Positions 25,444-33,241 of a DNA stretch of 35,542 bases are shown in pieces. The stretch is from Rivularia sp. MS3. Lineage in GTDB: Bacteria; Cyanobacteriota; Cyanobacteriia; Cyanobacteriales; Nostocaceae. The notes below the pieces were generated by a model. That model worked only from the letters and a program-made list of their open reading frames with translations, was not told the origin of the DNA and did no database searches. The position numbers were made by a program, and so were the translations under genes. The stretch's first letter is position 1. Every line of letters begins with the position of its first letter. The stretch spans positions 1-35,542 of the forward strand of contig JAHCMI010000086.1 in assembly GCA_019192545.1 (NCBI GenBank), given 5' to 3'.

Positions 25444-26523
25444 ATGAGAAATCCACTACATTTCTTGATTGAGAATAAGCTGAAACAAAAGAATTATCAT
25501 TCTACTAATAAAAACAACGGCTTTACTCTCATAGAACTCATAGTCGCAATGGTGCTTGCGGTTTTGGTGATAACACCTTTACTGGGTTTTATGATTAATA
25601 TTTTAGATACCGATAGAAAAGAACAAGCTAAGGTAAACTCAGAACAAGAAGTTCAAACAGCCCTTGACTACATCGCTCAAGATTTACAACAAGCTATTTA
25701 TATATACGATGCAAAAGGTATAAGCGCTATCAAAAACAATCTTCCTTACAAAACTAATACAGATAGAGTTCCCGTATTAGTTTTTTGGAAAAGACAGTTT
25801 GAGAAAGAAGCTGTCGGTGGTAATTTTAGCGGTAGAAATGATAGTTTTGTTTACTCTTTAGTTGCTTACTACTTAATTCAGAGTAATAGGACTAATAATA
25901 GAGACGAAAAATGGTCTAATCAATATCGTATTGCACGGTTTGAATTAAAAGATGGAGTCCGAGATTTAGAAAATCCTTTTACAAGAAGCGGACAAATTAA
26001 CTATGCCAAAGATAAAAATGGTAAACGTATGGAACCCGATAAAGGTTTTGCTTTATTTGAATTAAGCAACCCTGCAATCACGGGAACTTTTGAAGAAAAA
26101 ATGAATAGCTGGAAAAAAGGTAAAACTAGTACAAATGCAACCTATAACCTCAGCAATACCCATGTCTTACTTGATTACATTGACGCAAGTCAGGATAAAT
26201 CTTTAACAAGTGTAGATTGTCAAACAGTTTTTGATTTGAGTCGATACACTTCCACCAAGCAAGCAGATAAAAGAAGAGCGTTAAAAGTACCAGCATTTGA
26301 AGGAACTTATTCATATTCTGGCAGCGCAACTCTAAAGAAATTAGGTAACAGTAGCTTTTATGCTTGTGTAGATGTTGATACAGTATCGGCAAAGATATTT
26401 ATCAGAGGTAATTCTTTTGCTCGGATAAATGAGAAAGACAACAGCTACAGTGAAAGTCGTAAATCCTATTTTCCTACAGCCAGCGTGTTAGTTAAAGGTA
26501 GAGGATTAATCGGTGCCAATTAA
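25444..26523 (+). CDS. hpsC: Pseudopilin HpsC (GspJ/PilW-like)
   Basis: A 359-residue pilin-like protein. The leader ends NNG26, and GFTLIELIVAMVLAVLVITP (26-45) gives cleavage before Phe27 with Glu at +5. After the helix comes NSEQEVQTALDYIAQDLQQA, the pattern seen in GspJ/PilW pseudopilins, where a long alpha helix precedes a beta-rich domain. The long mature region carries only two cysteines (SVDCQTVF and FYACVDVD), probably paired. AAAGGA about ten bases before the ATG supports the start. It is translationally close to hpsB (24 bp) and 87 bp before hpsD. Role: minor pseudopilin of the hormogonium polysaccharide system, by homology and position. Confidence 0.88.
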   Translation: MRNPLHFLIENKLKQKNYHSTNKNNGFTLIELIVAMVLAVLVITPLLGFMINILDTDRKEQAKVNSEQEVQTALDYIAQDLQQAIYIYDAKGISAIKNNLPYKTNTDRVPVLVFWKRQFEKEAVGGNFSGRNDSFVYSLVAYYLIQSNRTNNRDEKWSNQYRIARFELKDGVRDLENPFTRSGQINYAKDKNGKRMEPDKGFALFELSNPAITGTFEEKMNSWKKGKTSTNATYNLSNTHVLLDYIDASQDKSLTSVDCQTVFDLSRYTSTKQADKRRALKVPAFEGTYSYSGSATLKKLGNSSFYACVDVDTVSAKIFIRGNSFARINEKDNSYSESRKSYFPTASVLVKGRGLIGAN

Positions 26524-26610
26524 ATTTTCGTTTATTGATAATCCAAAATTGAATGCAGCCATTTTTTTTGATTTCAGGCAAGTGTTTTAACAAAAATATT
26601 TAAACAGCTA

Positions 26611-27318
26611 ATGAAAAATAAGTTATTTTCAAACCTGCTACAGAAGAGTTATTTTCAAACAAGTCTTGGGAAGGAAGATTCCGAACAACAGCCTTATCAA
26701 AAACATTTTCACAATTTAACTTCTGGCTTCACTTTGATAGAAGTCATGGTAGTTATAGCTATGGTAGGTATTCTTTCAGCCATAGCAGCACCAAGTTGGC
26801 TTTCATTTGTTGCCAGACAGCGATTAAATAAAGCTAACGACAGCGTATTAGCAGCTTTACAAGATGCACAAAGACAAGCTAAAAAAAATAAGCGTAGTTA
26901 TAGCGTTAGTTTTAGAACTTACAAAGAACAAGCTCAAATAGCAATTCATCCTACTAGCCTTGAAAAACGCAAGGAACTCGAAAATTACTGGCGTGAATTG
27001 GGAGAGGAAGCAGGAGTAGACGCAGAAAAACTATTAATTGGAACAAATCTTGATGGGAGAAATAAAACTAAAAATACTGTATCTTATGGCTCTAATTATG
27101 TTGAAAGTAAGCCTCAGACTATTAGCTTTAATTATCTCGGTATTTTAGACACGCAAAAAGATGGAGATTCTGCCGATACTAGTTTGAAATTTTCAGTCGC
27201 TATACCTAAAACCAAAACTCCCACAAAACCCAGTGACGTGAAACGTTGTGTTGTTATAGAAACCCTCATTGGGGGAATAGTAACTGCAAAAAATGAGGAT
27301 TGCGATAAATACAAATAA
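26611..27318 (+). CDS. hpsD: Pseudopilin HpsD (GspH/FimT-like)
   Basis: A 235-residue pilin-like protein with an unusually long leader: cleavage would fall between Gly39 and Phe40 in GFTLIEVMVVIAMVGILSAI. The helix is followed by APSWLSFVARQRLNKANDSV and LQDAQRQAKKNKRSYSV, the GspH/FimT pattern. The C-terminus has KRCVVIETLIGGIVTAK and a second cysteine eight residues from the end, a likely disulphide closing the pilin D-region. It is a paralogue of the 181-residue protein at 28715, which keeps APSWLAFVNTRRLN, AQREAQK and KRCVYISTILGAIRTAK. Three pseudopilin genes in a row followed by an HpsE-type glycosyltransferase is the expected hps order. Confidence 0.85.
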   Translation: MKNKLFSNLLQKSYFQTSLGKEDSEQQPYQKHFHNLTSGFTLIEVMVVIAMVGILSAIAAPSWLSFVARQRLNKANDSVLAALQDAQRQAKKNKRSYSVSFRTYKEQAQIAIHPTSLEKRKELENYWRELGEEAGVDAEKLLIGTNLDGRNKTKNTVSYGSNYVESKPQTISFNYLGILDTQKDGDSADTSLKFSVAIPKTKTPTKPSDVKRCVVIETLIGGIVTAKNEDCDKYK

Positions 27319-27517
27319 ATTCACGTAATATTAAATTAAAAAATCAATAAAAATACTGAAGCTACTACTGCATCTCAAAGAGGAAAATTATGATATTGGG
27401 TGCAGTTTTATATTTCAATTTTCATCTGAATTGCAAATTTATATTTAAGAGAATTAATATCATTTGCTTTCATCTATCTAAAAATAAAAACTTTAACATT
27501 ACATATAAACACTTGCT

Positions 27518-28489
27518 ATGAAAGAGTGCATAAACTTTACCGTAGCTATCCCTACATACAACGGTGCAAGTCGATTACCAGAAGTTTTAGACAAACTGCA
27601 AAATCAACTGCATACACAAGGTATTTCTTGGGAAATTATTGTTGTTGATAACAACAGTAGCGATAACACGGCAGATGTTGTAAAACAATATCAAGGAAGT
27701 TGGCAGCATTCTTTCCCTTTAAAATACAGCTTTGAACCCAAACAAGGCGCGGCATATGCCCGCGAAAGAGCAGTCAAAGAAGCCCGAGGTGAAATCATCG
27801 GCTTTCTTGATGATGATAACTATCCGGTATCAAACTGGGTTGCTAAAGCTTACGAATTCGCTCAACGACATCCTAAAGTAGGAGCGATCGCCAGCCAAAT
27901 ACATCCTTACTGGGAAATTGAACCACCAGAAAACTTTCAGCGTATTGCGCCATTTTTAGCAATTACTGAAAGAGGCGATATACCCATACTTTATCAACCA
28001 AGCTCTAAACTATTACCTCCTTCAGCAGGAATAGTGATTCGCAAGCAAGCTTGGCTAGAAAGCGTACCTGAAAAGTTAGTTTTAACGGGTAGAGCTAACG
28101 GCAATATGCTCACCGGTGAAGATACCGAAATGCTATCGTACATTCAAAAATCAAACTGGGAAATTTGGTACAACCCAGAAATGGAAATTTATCATCAAAT
28201 TCCCCGATGGCGATTACAAAAAGAATATTTGTTTCCTTTCTTTAAAGGCATTGGGTTAAGTCGCTACGTTACCAGAATGGTTGATATCAAGCCATTTTTA
28301 AAGCCAGCAGCAATGTTTGCTTATATGGCAAACGACTTACGAAAAATTTTATTTCATATATTTAAACACGGTAAAAAAGTTAAAACAGACTTAGTTACAG
28401 CCTGTGAGATGCAACTATTTATAAATAGCTTAATAAGCCCTTTTTATCTTTGGAGAAACGGTTATTTTAACAATAAATATCAAGGATAA
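27518..28489 (+). CDS. hpsE: Glycosyltransferase HpsE
   Basis: A 323-residue GT-A family 2 glycosyltransferase, the usual next gene after the hps pseudopilins. FTVAIPTYNGASRLPEVLDK, VDNNSSDNTADVV and GFLDDDNYPVSNW mark the fold, nucleotide site and DxD motif. TGEDTEMLSYIQKSNWEIW and IPRWRLQKEYLF are acceptor-side motifs shared with the homologue at 13208. The tail (about 255-323) is basic and partly hydrophobic, as if peripheral to the membrane. Its predicted role is to add a sugar during assembly of hormogonium polysaccharide; donor and acceptor are unknown. There is no clear ribosome binding site; a 199-bp AT-rich spacer separates it from hpsD, so it may have its own promoter. Confidence 0.88.
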   Translation: MKECINFTVAIPTYNGASRLPEVLDKLQNQLHTQGISWEIIVVDNNSSDNTADVVKQYQGSWQHSFPLKYSFEPKQGAAYARERAVKEARGEIIGFLDDDNYPVSNWVAKAYEFAQRHPKVGAIASQIHPYWEIEPPENFQRIAPFLAITERGDIPILYQPSSKLLPPSAGIVIRKQAWLESVPEKLVLTGRANGNMLTGEDTEMLSYIQKSNWEIWYNPEMEIYHQIPRWRLQKEYLFPFFKGIGLSRYVTRMVDIKPFLKPAAMFAYMANDLRKILFHIFKHGKKVKTDLVTACEMQLFINSLISPFYLWRNGYFNNKYQG

Positions 28490-28714
28490 AATAAATTCTT
28501 AAATGCCCTCACCCTCCAAGGGTGGGGCTACAATTGCAAAGCCCACCTTCGTGGGCTGAATTTTCATAATTCGCGCAGGCGGACTTTGTAGGTGTAGCGG
28601 CACCCTTAAGGGTTTCGGCAACTGTATTGTAAGTTATCAGGTATTAGTTCGATTTAGTTAAATTTAATTCAGCTATCCGTATCTACCAGTGTGGTGCATT
28701 TATTCAATAATTAA
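28490..28714. repeat. Repeat-type spacer with AGCCCAC-CTTC-GTGGGCT hairpin
   Basis: CACCCT-cca-AGGGTG (about 28511-28525) is followed by a 7-bp stem with a CTTC loop (28540-28557) and then GCGCAGGCGGACTTTGTAGG, a dispersed cyanobacterial repeat. It could end transcription of hpsE, but only AATTTT follows the stem. Confidence 0.6.
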
Positions 28715-29260
28715 ATGTTTAGCAAACACTGGAATAATAACTCTAACAGCGGCTTTACTCTGCTTGAAGTGCTGATAGCAATTTTGGCAATTGGTATATT
28801 AGCTGCTTACTCTGCGCCGTCTTGGCTAGCTTTTGTCAATACTCGTCGCCTGAATGTTGCTTCCGACAAAATTTATTTAGCTTTACGTAGCGCCCAACGT
28901 GAAGCCCAAAAAACTAAAACGACTTGGCAGTTCAGCCTCCGCGAGAAAAAAGATATAGTACAGTGGGCTATTCATCCCGAAACACTAGATCCAAATAATG
29001 CGAATTGGCATAGTTTAGATTCAAGTGTAGTTTTAGACAAAGAAACTACCTTGATTTTGCGAAAATCAACTAACGTTAGACATATTCAATTTGATTACAG
29101 GGGCAGCATCAAAAAGCCGCCTTTAGGAAGAATCACGATTGCCAGTAAATATGGTGGAAAAACTAAACGATGCGTTTATATTTCAACAATCCTAGGAGCA
29201 ATAAGAACCGCGAAGGAACGCGATAAACCTCGAAGAGGCAGCGGTGATTATTGTTATTAA
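28715..29260 (+). CDS. Second GspH/FimT-type pseudopilin
   Basis: A 181-residue pilin-like protein. A short leader ends at Gly13; GFTLLEVLIAILAIGILAAY (13-32) keeps Glu at +5 after cleavage. APSWLAFVNTRRLNVASDKI, LRSAQREAQK and AIHPETLD align with HpsD, and the C-terminal KRCVYISTILGAIRTAK plus a cysteine one residue from the end repeat the HpsD disulphide pattern. It is shorter than HpsD because of the leader and a shorter loop before the C-terminal strand. It probably arose by duplication of hpsD and sits two genes away, separated by hpsE and a repeat spacer. Likely an alternative or additional minor pseudopilin of the same machine. Confidence 0.85.
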   Translation: MFSKHWNNNSNSGFTLLEVLIAILAIGILAAYSAPSWLAFVNTRRLNVASDKIYLALRSAQREAQKTKTTWQFSLREKKDIVQWAIHPETLDPNNANWHSLDSSVVLDKETTLILRKSTNVRHIQFDYRGSIKKPPLGRITIASKYGGKTKRCVYISTILGAIRTAKERDKPRRGSGDYCY

Positions 29261-29420
29261 GCTTGTGAAATTAGCATTTATACCCGCCATTAATATTCAT
29301 AGTTAAATATTTATAATTAGATATTCATCATTTTTCAAATGTATCCGGGTTTTCATGAATATTTAAATAATGGTGCGCTACGCTGTCGCTAACACACCTT
29401 AAAAATGCAAAATATTTTCC

Positions 29421-30053
29421 GTGTCTGTTTCACCAAAAATAGCCAAACAACATTTAATTATTTTCACTCGTTATCCGCAACCAGGTAAAACTAAAACCCG
29501 ACTAATACCAGCTTTAGGAGCCGAAGGTGCTGCAAATCTACAGCGACAAATGACAGAACACACTTTATCTAAGGTAAAGAAATTTCAAGAATCTACTGGA
29601 ATATCTTTTGAAATTAGATTTGCAGATGGAAATTTACAGCTAATGCAAAACTGGTTGGGAACAGAATTCAATTACCGGCTTCAAGGAGAAGGGGATTTAG
29701 GAAAGCGTATGGAAAATTCTTTTTTGAATGCCTTCGAGGGAGGCGCTCAACAAGTCGCGATCGTCGGTATTGATTGCCCAGGCCTAAATAATCAAGTTCT
29801 AACAGAAGCTTTTCAAAAAATCCAAAATAGCGACTTAATACTAGGCCCTGCTGTTGATGGTGGCTATTATCTAATTGCTTTAAAGCGTGCCATAGGAGAA
29901 TTATTTATTAACATAGACTGGGGAACCGCTAAGGTATTGCAACAAACTGTGGATATTGCCCAGCAACTTAATTTATCAGTTGCTTATTTGCGAACCTTGG
30001 CTGACGTTGACAGACCGGAGGATTTACCAATTTGGTACAACAGTTATCAGTGA
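29421..30053 (+). CDS. TIGR04282/DUF2064 family glycosyltransferase-like protein
   Basis: A 210-residue protein of the nucleotidyltransferase/glycosyltransferase-like family TIGR04282 (DUF2064). IIFTRYPQPGKTKTRLIPAL (13-32) is the diagnostic phosphate-binding N-terminus, followed by GDLGKRMENSF, GIDCPGLNNQVL and LGPAVDGGYYLIALK; the end, LADVDRPEDLP, is typical. It has the Rossmann-like fold of MobA/CofC type enzymes that bind activated sugars or nucleotides. Members often pair with a TIGR04283 glycosyltransferase, but none is adjacent here. The start is GTG, with no good ribosome binding site. The stop codon TGA lies inside a CAGTGAA tandem repeat. Its place in the hps locus suggests a sugar-donor or transfer step, but that is inference. 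Confidence 0.85.
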   Translation: MSVSPKIAKQHLIIFTRYPQPGKTKTRLIPALGAEGAANLQRQMTEHTLSKVKKFQESTGISFEIRFADGNLQLMQNWLGTEFNYRLQGEGDLGKRMENSFLNAFEGGAQQVAIVGIDCPGLNNQVLTEAFQKIQNSDLILGPAVDGGYYLIALKRAIGELFINIDWGTAKVLQQTVDIAQQLNLSVAYLRTLADVDRPEDLPIWYNSYQ

Positions 30054-30390
30054 ACAGTGAACAGTGAACATTTATAAGTTACCTGTTAGCGAGGGGCGAA
30101 TGTATATATTTAAGTCCTTGATTCAAAACATGAAAATCTCTGATGGCGGGTTATTAACGCTTAACTGTCTATTCTTAACTGCTTGCTATTAACCGGTCAC
30201 TGGTTACTGGTCATTGGTCGCTGTTAATACGAGAATTTGCCGAAGACAGGTAAAACAACCTTTGCTACTGTGGTGTAATCTCGAACATAGGTGTTAAAAT
30301 TTCCACCTGTATAACCTACTTAATTTATCAACAGTAGCTAGAGTATTGGCAGCAATATTCAAGTAACTTTATGTAGGGCAATCGCTGTAA
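30047..30390. repeat. CAGTGAA tandem repeat and repeat-rich spacer
   Basis: CAGTGAA units (30047-30070) overlap the preceding stop codon. CACTGGTTACTGGTCATTGG (30197-30216) is another short-repeat patch. The rest, to 30390, shows no gene or clear signal. Confidence 0.7.
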
Positions 30391-30411
30391 TTGAATACGA
30401 GACTAAAAAAA

Positions 30412-31251
30412 ATGGTTAATCGTTTGGCTACTGTAAATACTTCCCGCACCTTGAAAGTGGTGGGGATAATCTTAATTTTGTCTTTTTTAGTTGATGTTTT
30501 AATACTTTCATTCCCTCCCCGACCTACTGACGAGCGATGGTTAGTTGGTTTAATAACTGCATTTGTTGACCGGGGAATTGTGCCTATGGTGGGTTTAGGT
30601 ATGCTATTCGCAGGACATTGGGTTGATAGTTTTGATGATTCTAGTCCGTCGGGCGTAGATTTAAGGTTACCTGCGCTAATTTTGTCAACTATCTTAGGTT
30701 TTGTTTTCTTAGCATTCTTTCCTCTGCACCTCAACAGCGTCCGACAAATCACCGACGGCGATGTTAAACAAGTTGAAGCAAGAGCAGAGCAAGCAGAAGG
30801 TCAAGTTAACTCTCAGCTACAGCAGGTGCAAGCAAGATTAAGTAGCGACCAAGCAAAAGCTCAGATACAAAAACAGAGAGACCAAGTCAAAGCTCAGTTC
30901 ACAGAATTACTTAAGGATGATACAAGGTACAAGCAAGCTATAGAAAATCCCAGTATTCCACAACAGCAAAAAGATTTACTTAAAAAGTTCAAGGCTGACC
31001 CCAAAGCACTTGATAAATTCATTGCCGATCAAAGCGATCCAACACAGTTAGCAACTCAACGCTTAACTCAAATCCGTCAAGATAAGGAAGCTGCCATAAA
31101 GCGAGCTAAAGATTCAGCTTTCAAGTCTGGATTGCGAGTCAGTATAAGCAGCTTATTGCTTTCTATCGGCTACAGCATCATCGGCTGGACTGGATTAAGA
31201 AGCAAAGGTGCTACATCTGGTGGTGGTAAGCGTAAAGCCACTGCACGTTAA
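30412..31251 (+). CDS. HpsJ-family membrane coiled-coil protein
   Basis: A membrane protein of about 279 residues resembling the HpsJ family, found in hps and cyanoexosortase-linked polysaccharide loci. Hydrophobic segments at about 15-35 (VVGIILILSFLVDVLIL), 57-75 (GIVPMVGLGMLFAGHWVD) and 85-105 (LILSTILGFVFLAFFPLHL) are followed by a Gln/Lys/Glu-rich helical region of about 120 residues (VEARAEQAEGQVNSQLQQ and after), likely a coiled coil. A last hydrophobic segment (SSLLLSIGYSIIGWTGL) lies near the C-terminus. The frame opens at a TTG at 30391, but the ATG at 30412 fits better. The topology suggests a scaffold that places a long helical arm on one side of the inner membrane. Identity is by topology and context, not by strict motif. 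Confidence 0.72.
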   Translation: MVNRLATVNTSRTLKVVGIILILSFLVDVLILSFPPRPTDERWLVGLITAFVDRGIVPMVGLGMLFAGHWVDSFDDSSPSGVDLRLPALILSTILGFVFLAFFPLHLNSVRQITDGDVKQVEARAEQAEGQVNSQLQQVQARLSSDQAKAQIQKQRDQVKAQFTELLKDDTRYKQAIENPSIPQQQKDLLKKFKADPKALDKFIADQSDPTQLATQRLTQIRQDKEAAIKRAKDSAFKSGLRVSISSLLLSIGYSIIGWTGLRSKGATSGGGKRKATAR

Positions 31252-31256
31252 GCACA

Positions 31257-31290
31257 GGTAATAGGTAATAGGTAATAGGTAATAGGTAAA
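31257..31290. repeat. Heptanucleotide repeat (GGTAATA)n
   Basis: Four perfect GGTAATA units and a partial fifth, starting five bases after the preceding stop codon. The rest of the 356-bp spacer up to 31607 holds no gene; ACTGCCGACTGCCGACTGCC (about 31515-31534) is another short array. Confidence 0.9.
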
Positions 31291-31607
31291 GAGTTATTAA
31301 TTCCAGCTTTTATAACTTATCAACTTTTCCAAACTCTTATACTTGTTACCTTTCAGACATTTACTTATTACCTTTTGTTTTCTATCTATTTATGTTTTAT
31401 TAAACCTGTTTAATAATATCTAAATATTAAATATCTAAATGTTAATTAAGTAAGGCGGCAGAAAAAAACAGATCTATATAACAAAATGTAAATTAGCCTT
31501 AAACCCTTATTCCCACTGCCGACTGCCGACTGCCTTGCCCTAATTACAATTTTCAACGCCGACCTACTTATTAAAATCACACACAATACAAAATTACTAT
31601 TAAATTA

Positions 31608-32471
31608 ATGATTACTATCTATATATTGACTTACAACGAAGAATTGGACATTGCTGCTTGTATTGAATCAGCCATGCTATCGGATGACATTATTGTGGTG
31701 GATTCGGTAAGTAGCGATCGCACAGTGGAAATTGCCAATAGATATCCGGTTAGGGTTGTCGAACACGCTTTTGAAAGTCACGGTAAGCAGCGGACTTGGA
31801 TGTTGGAAAATATATCTCCGAAATACGAATGGGTTTATATTCTCGAAGCAGATGAGCGCATGACTCCGGAATTATTTGCTGAATGCGTGCAAGCAACGAA
31901 AAACCCCGATTATATCGGTTATTACGCTGCCGAACGAGTCATGTTTATGAATACTTGGATTCGTCACAGTACTCAATATCCTCGTTACCAGTTACGACTA
32001 TTCCGTCATGGTAAAGTATGGTTTACAGATTACGGTCATACCGAAAGAGAAGTTTGTGAAGGCAATACCAGCTTTTTGAAAGAAACCTATCCTCATTACA
32101 CTTCTGGTAAAGGTTTGAGTCGCTGGATTGATAAGCATAACCGTTATTCAACTGATGAAGCCAGAGAAACACTGCATCAATTAGAAAAAGGAAACGTTAA
32201 TTGGCGCGATTTATTTTTTGGTAAAACAGAAGTAGAACGCCGTCGTGCCCTCAAAGACTTATCATTACGAGTACCGGGTAGACCTTTGGTACGATTCTTT
32301 TATATGTATTTTTTCCTCGGAGGCTGTTTGGATGGAAGAGCCGGATTTACTTGGTGTACCTTACAAGCCTTCTACGAATATTTAATCATGCTCAAAGCCT
32401 GGGAAATGAAGCATATGCCCACACCCAAGGTGGAAACAGTTAGCACTGCCAAGTTACCAGTTACCAGGTAG
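31608..32471 (+). CDS. Family 2 glycosyltransferase, WaaE/KdtX-like
   Basis: A 287-residue glycosyltransferase of the GT2 subgroup that includes the lipopolysaccharide core beta-glucosyltransferase WaaE/KdtX. ITIYILTYNEELDIAACIES opens the fold, VDSVSSDRT is the nucleotide segment, and ILEADERMTPEL carries the acidic metal site as Glu-Ala-Asp. HGKQRTWMLENIS, YPRYQLRLFRHGKVWF and YSTDEARE are characteristic of the subgroup. Near the C-terminus, VRFFYMYFFLGGCLDGRAGF is a hydrophobic re-entrant or membrane-contact segment. It is most like the glycosyltransferases found at the end of hps loci; whether it matches a named hps gene I cannot say. Its last codons run into GTTACCAGTTACCAGGTAG, another short repeat at the stop. 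Confidence 0.85.
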   Translation: MITIYILTYNEELDIAACIESAMLSDDIIVVDSVSSDRTVEIANRYPVRVVEHAFESHGKQRTWMLENISPKYEWVYILEADERMTPELFAECVQATKNPDYIGYYAAERVMFMNTWIRHSTQYPRYQLRLFRHGKVWFTDYGHTEREVCEGNTSFLKETYPHYTSGKGLSRWIDKHNRYSTDEARETLHQLEKGNVNWRDLFFGKTEVERRRALKDLSLRVPGRPLVRFFYMYFFLGGCLDGRAGFTWCTLQAFYEYLIMLKAWEMKHMPTPKVETVSTAKLPVTR

Positions 32472-33241
32472 AGAAGACATAAAAAGTAACGTTGACTTTC
32501 CCATTCTCATAACTCGTTACTTGCTACTCATTACTCGTCACTATGCCCAATGAGCATTTCCCCGTTTTAAATATAAATGCTACATTTAATATAAATTAAT
32601 ATATTCAACTAACTTTTTTAGAACAGCCCCCAGTTTTGATGGGGGAGTTTTTAAAGGGATAAAACTAGTCTATAAGAGGTTTTGCGACCTTAACTGATGC
32701 CGCGAGCAATTTGAAATTAGCAAGCAGCAACATTAGCGATATGCCTTATGGCTTGCAACATTTGTTTACAGGTCTTAAAAATGAATTAGGGTGTATGGAC
32801 TTATTCGCTGCTTGCTAGCAAAGGAAAATATTTCGCTTGTGTCTTGCAACCTATATATTGCTGCATCTTGATAGGCTGTATTTCTGATAGCCTATCCTTC
32901 ATCGCTTGTCAAAAGTAAAGGCTAGTAAATTTATTAATTGAGAAAGTTGGTTGTAATGTAGCTCTAATAATGAGTGAAGTCATATTTCGTCTGCATTTTT
33001 TGTGGTGCGTTGTAAAAAAAAGATATATTGGAAGACTTTATTCACTGGATTTACTTTAATCTTTTTCTTTGACTAAAGATAATGGTAATAAATTTATGGT
33101 GTAGAGACACAATATAATTATCGAGTCCGCGATTAACTGCCAATATTTTTATATTCATAAAGCAGACAAATTTGAATAAAAAAACGGGCGTGCAGCTTGA
33201 GAAAGCAAATATTCAGAGTAATCAAACGATATCTTGCTGGT
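32472..33241. other. Long non-coding region with hairpins before the DUF502 gene
   Basis: No gene seen in about 770 bp. Signals: CCCCCA-N7-TGGGGG followed by AGTTTTT at 32627-32652, a terminator-like hairpin; GCAAGC/GCTTGC (32720/32751) round an inner GCC-TTAT-GGC; and a perfect 8-bp stem GATAGGCT/AGCCTATC at 32870-32896. These may mark a structured leader or a small RNA. TTGACT at 33069 could be a -35 element, but no good -10 follows. Confidence 0.45.
32627..32652 (+). terminator. Candidate terminator at the end of the hps region
   Basis: A 6-bp GC-rich stem (CCCCCA 32627-32632, TGGGGG 32640-32645) with a 7-base loop and AGTTTTT after it. It is about 155 bp after the last glycosyltransferase. 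The sequence also resembles a dispersed cyanobacterial repeat. Confidence 0.5.

Noticed and set aside
30369-30752. Minus-strand 127-codon open frame over the HpsJ-like gene
   Set aside because: Its reading conflicts with a plus-strand gene that has plausible membrane helices and coiled coil; no family features.
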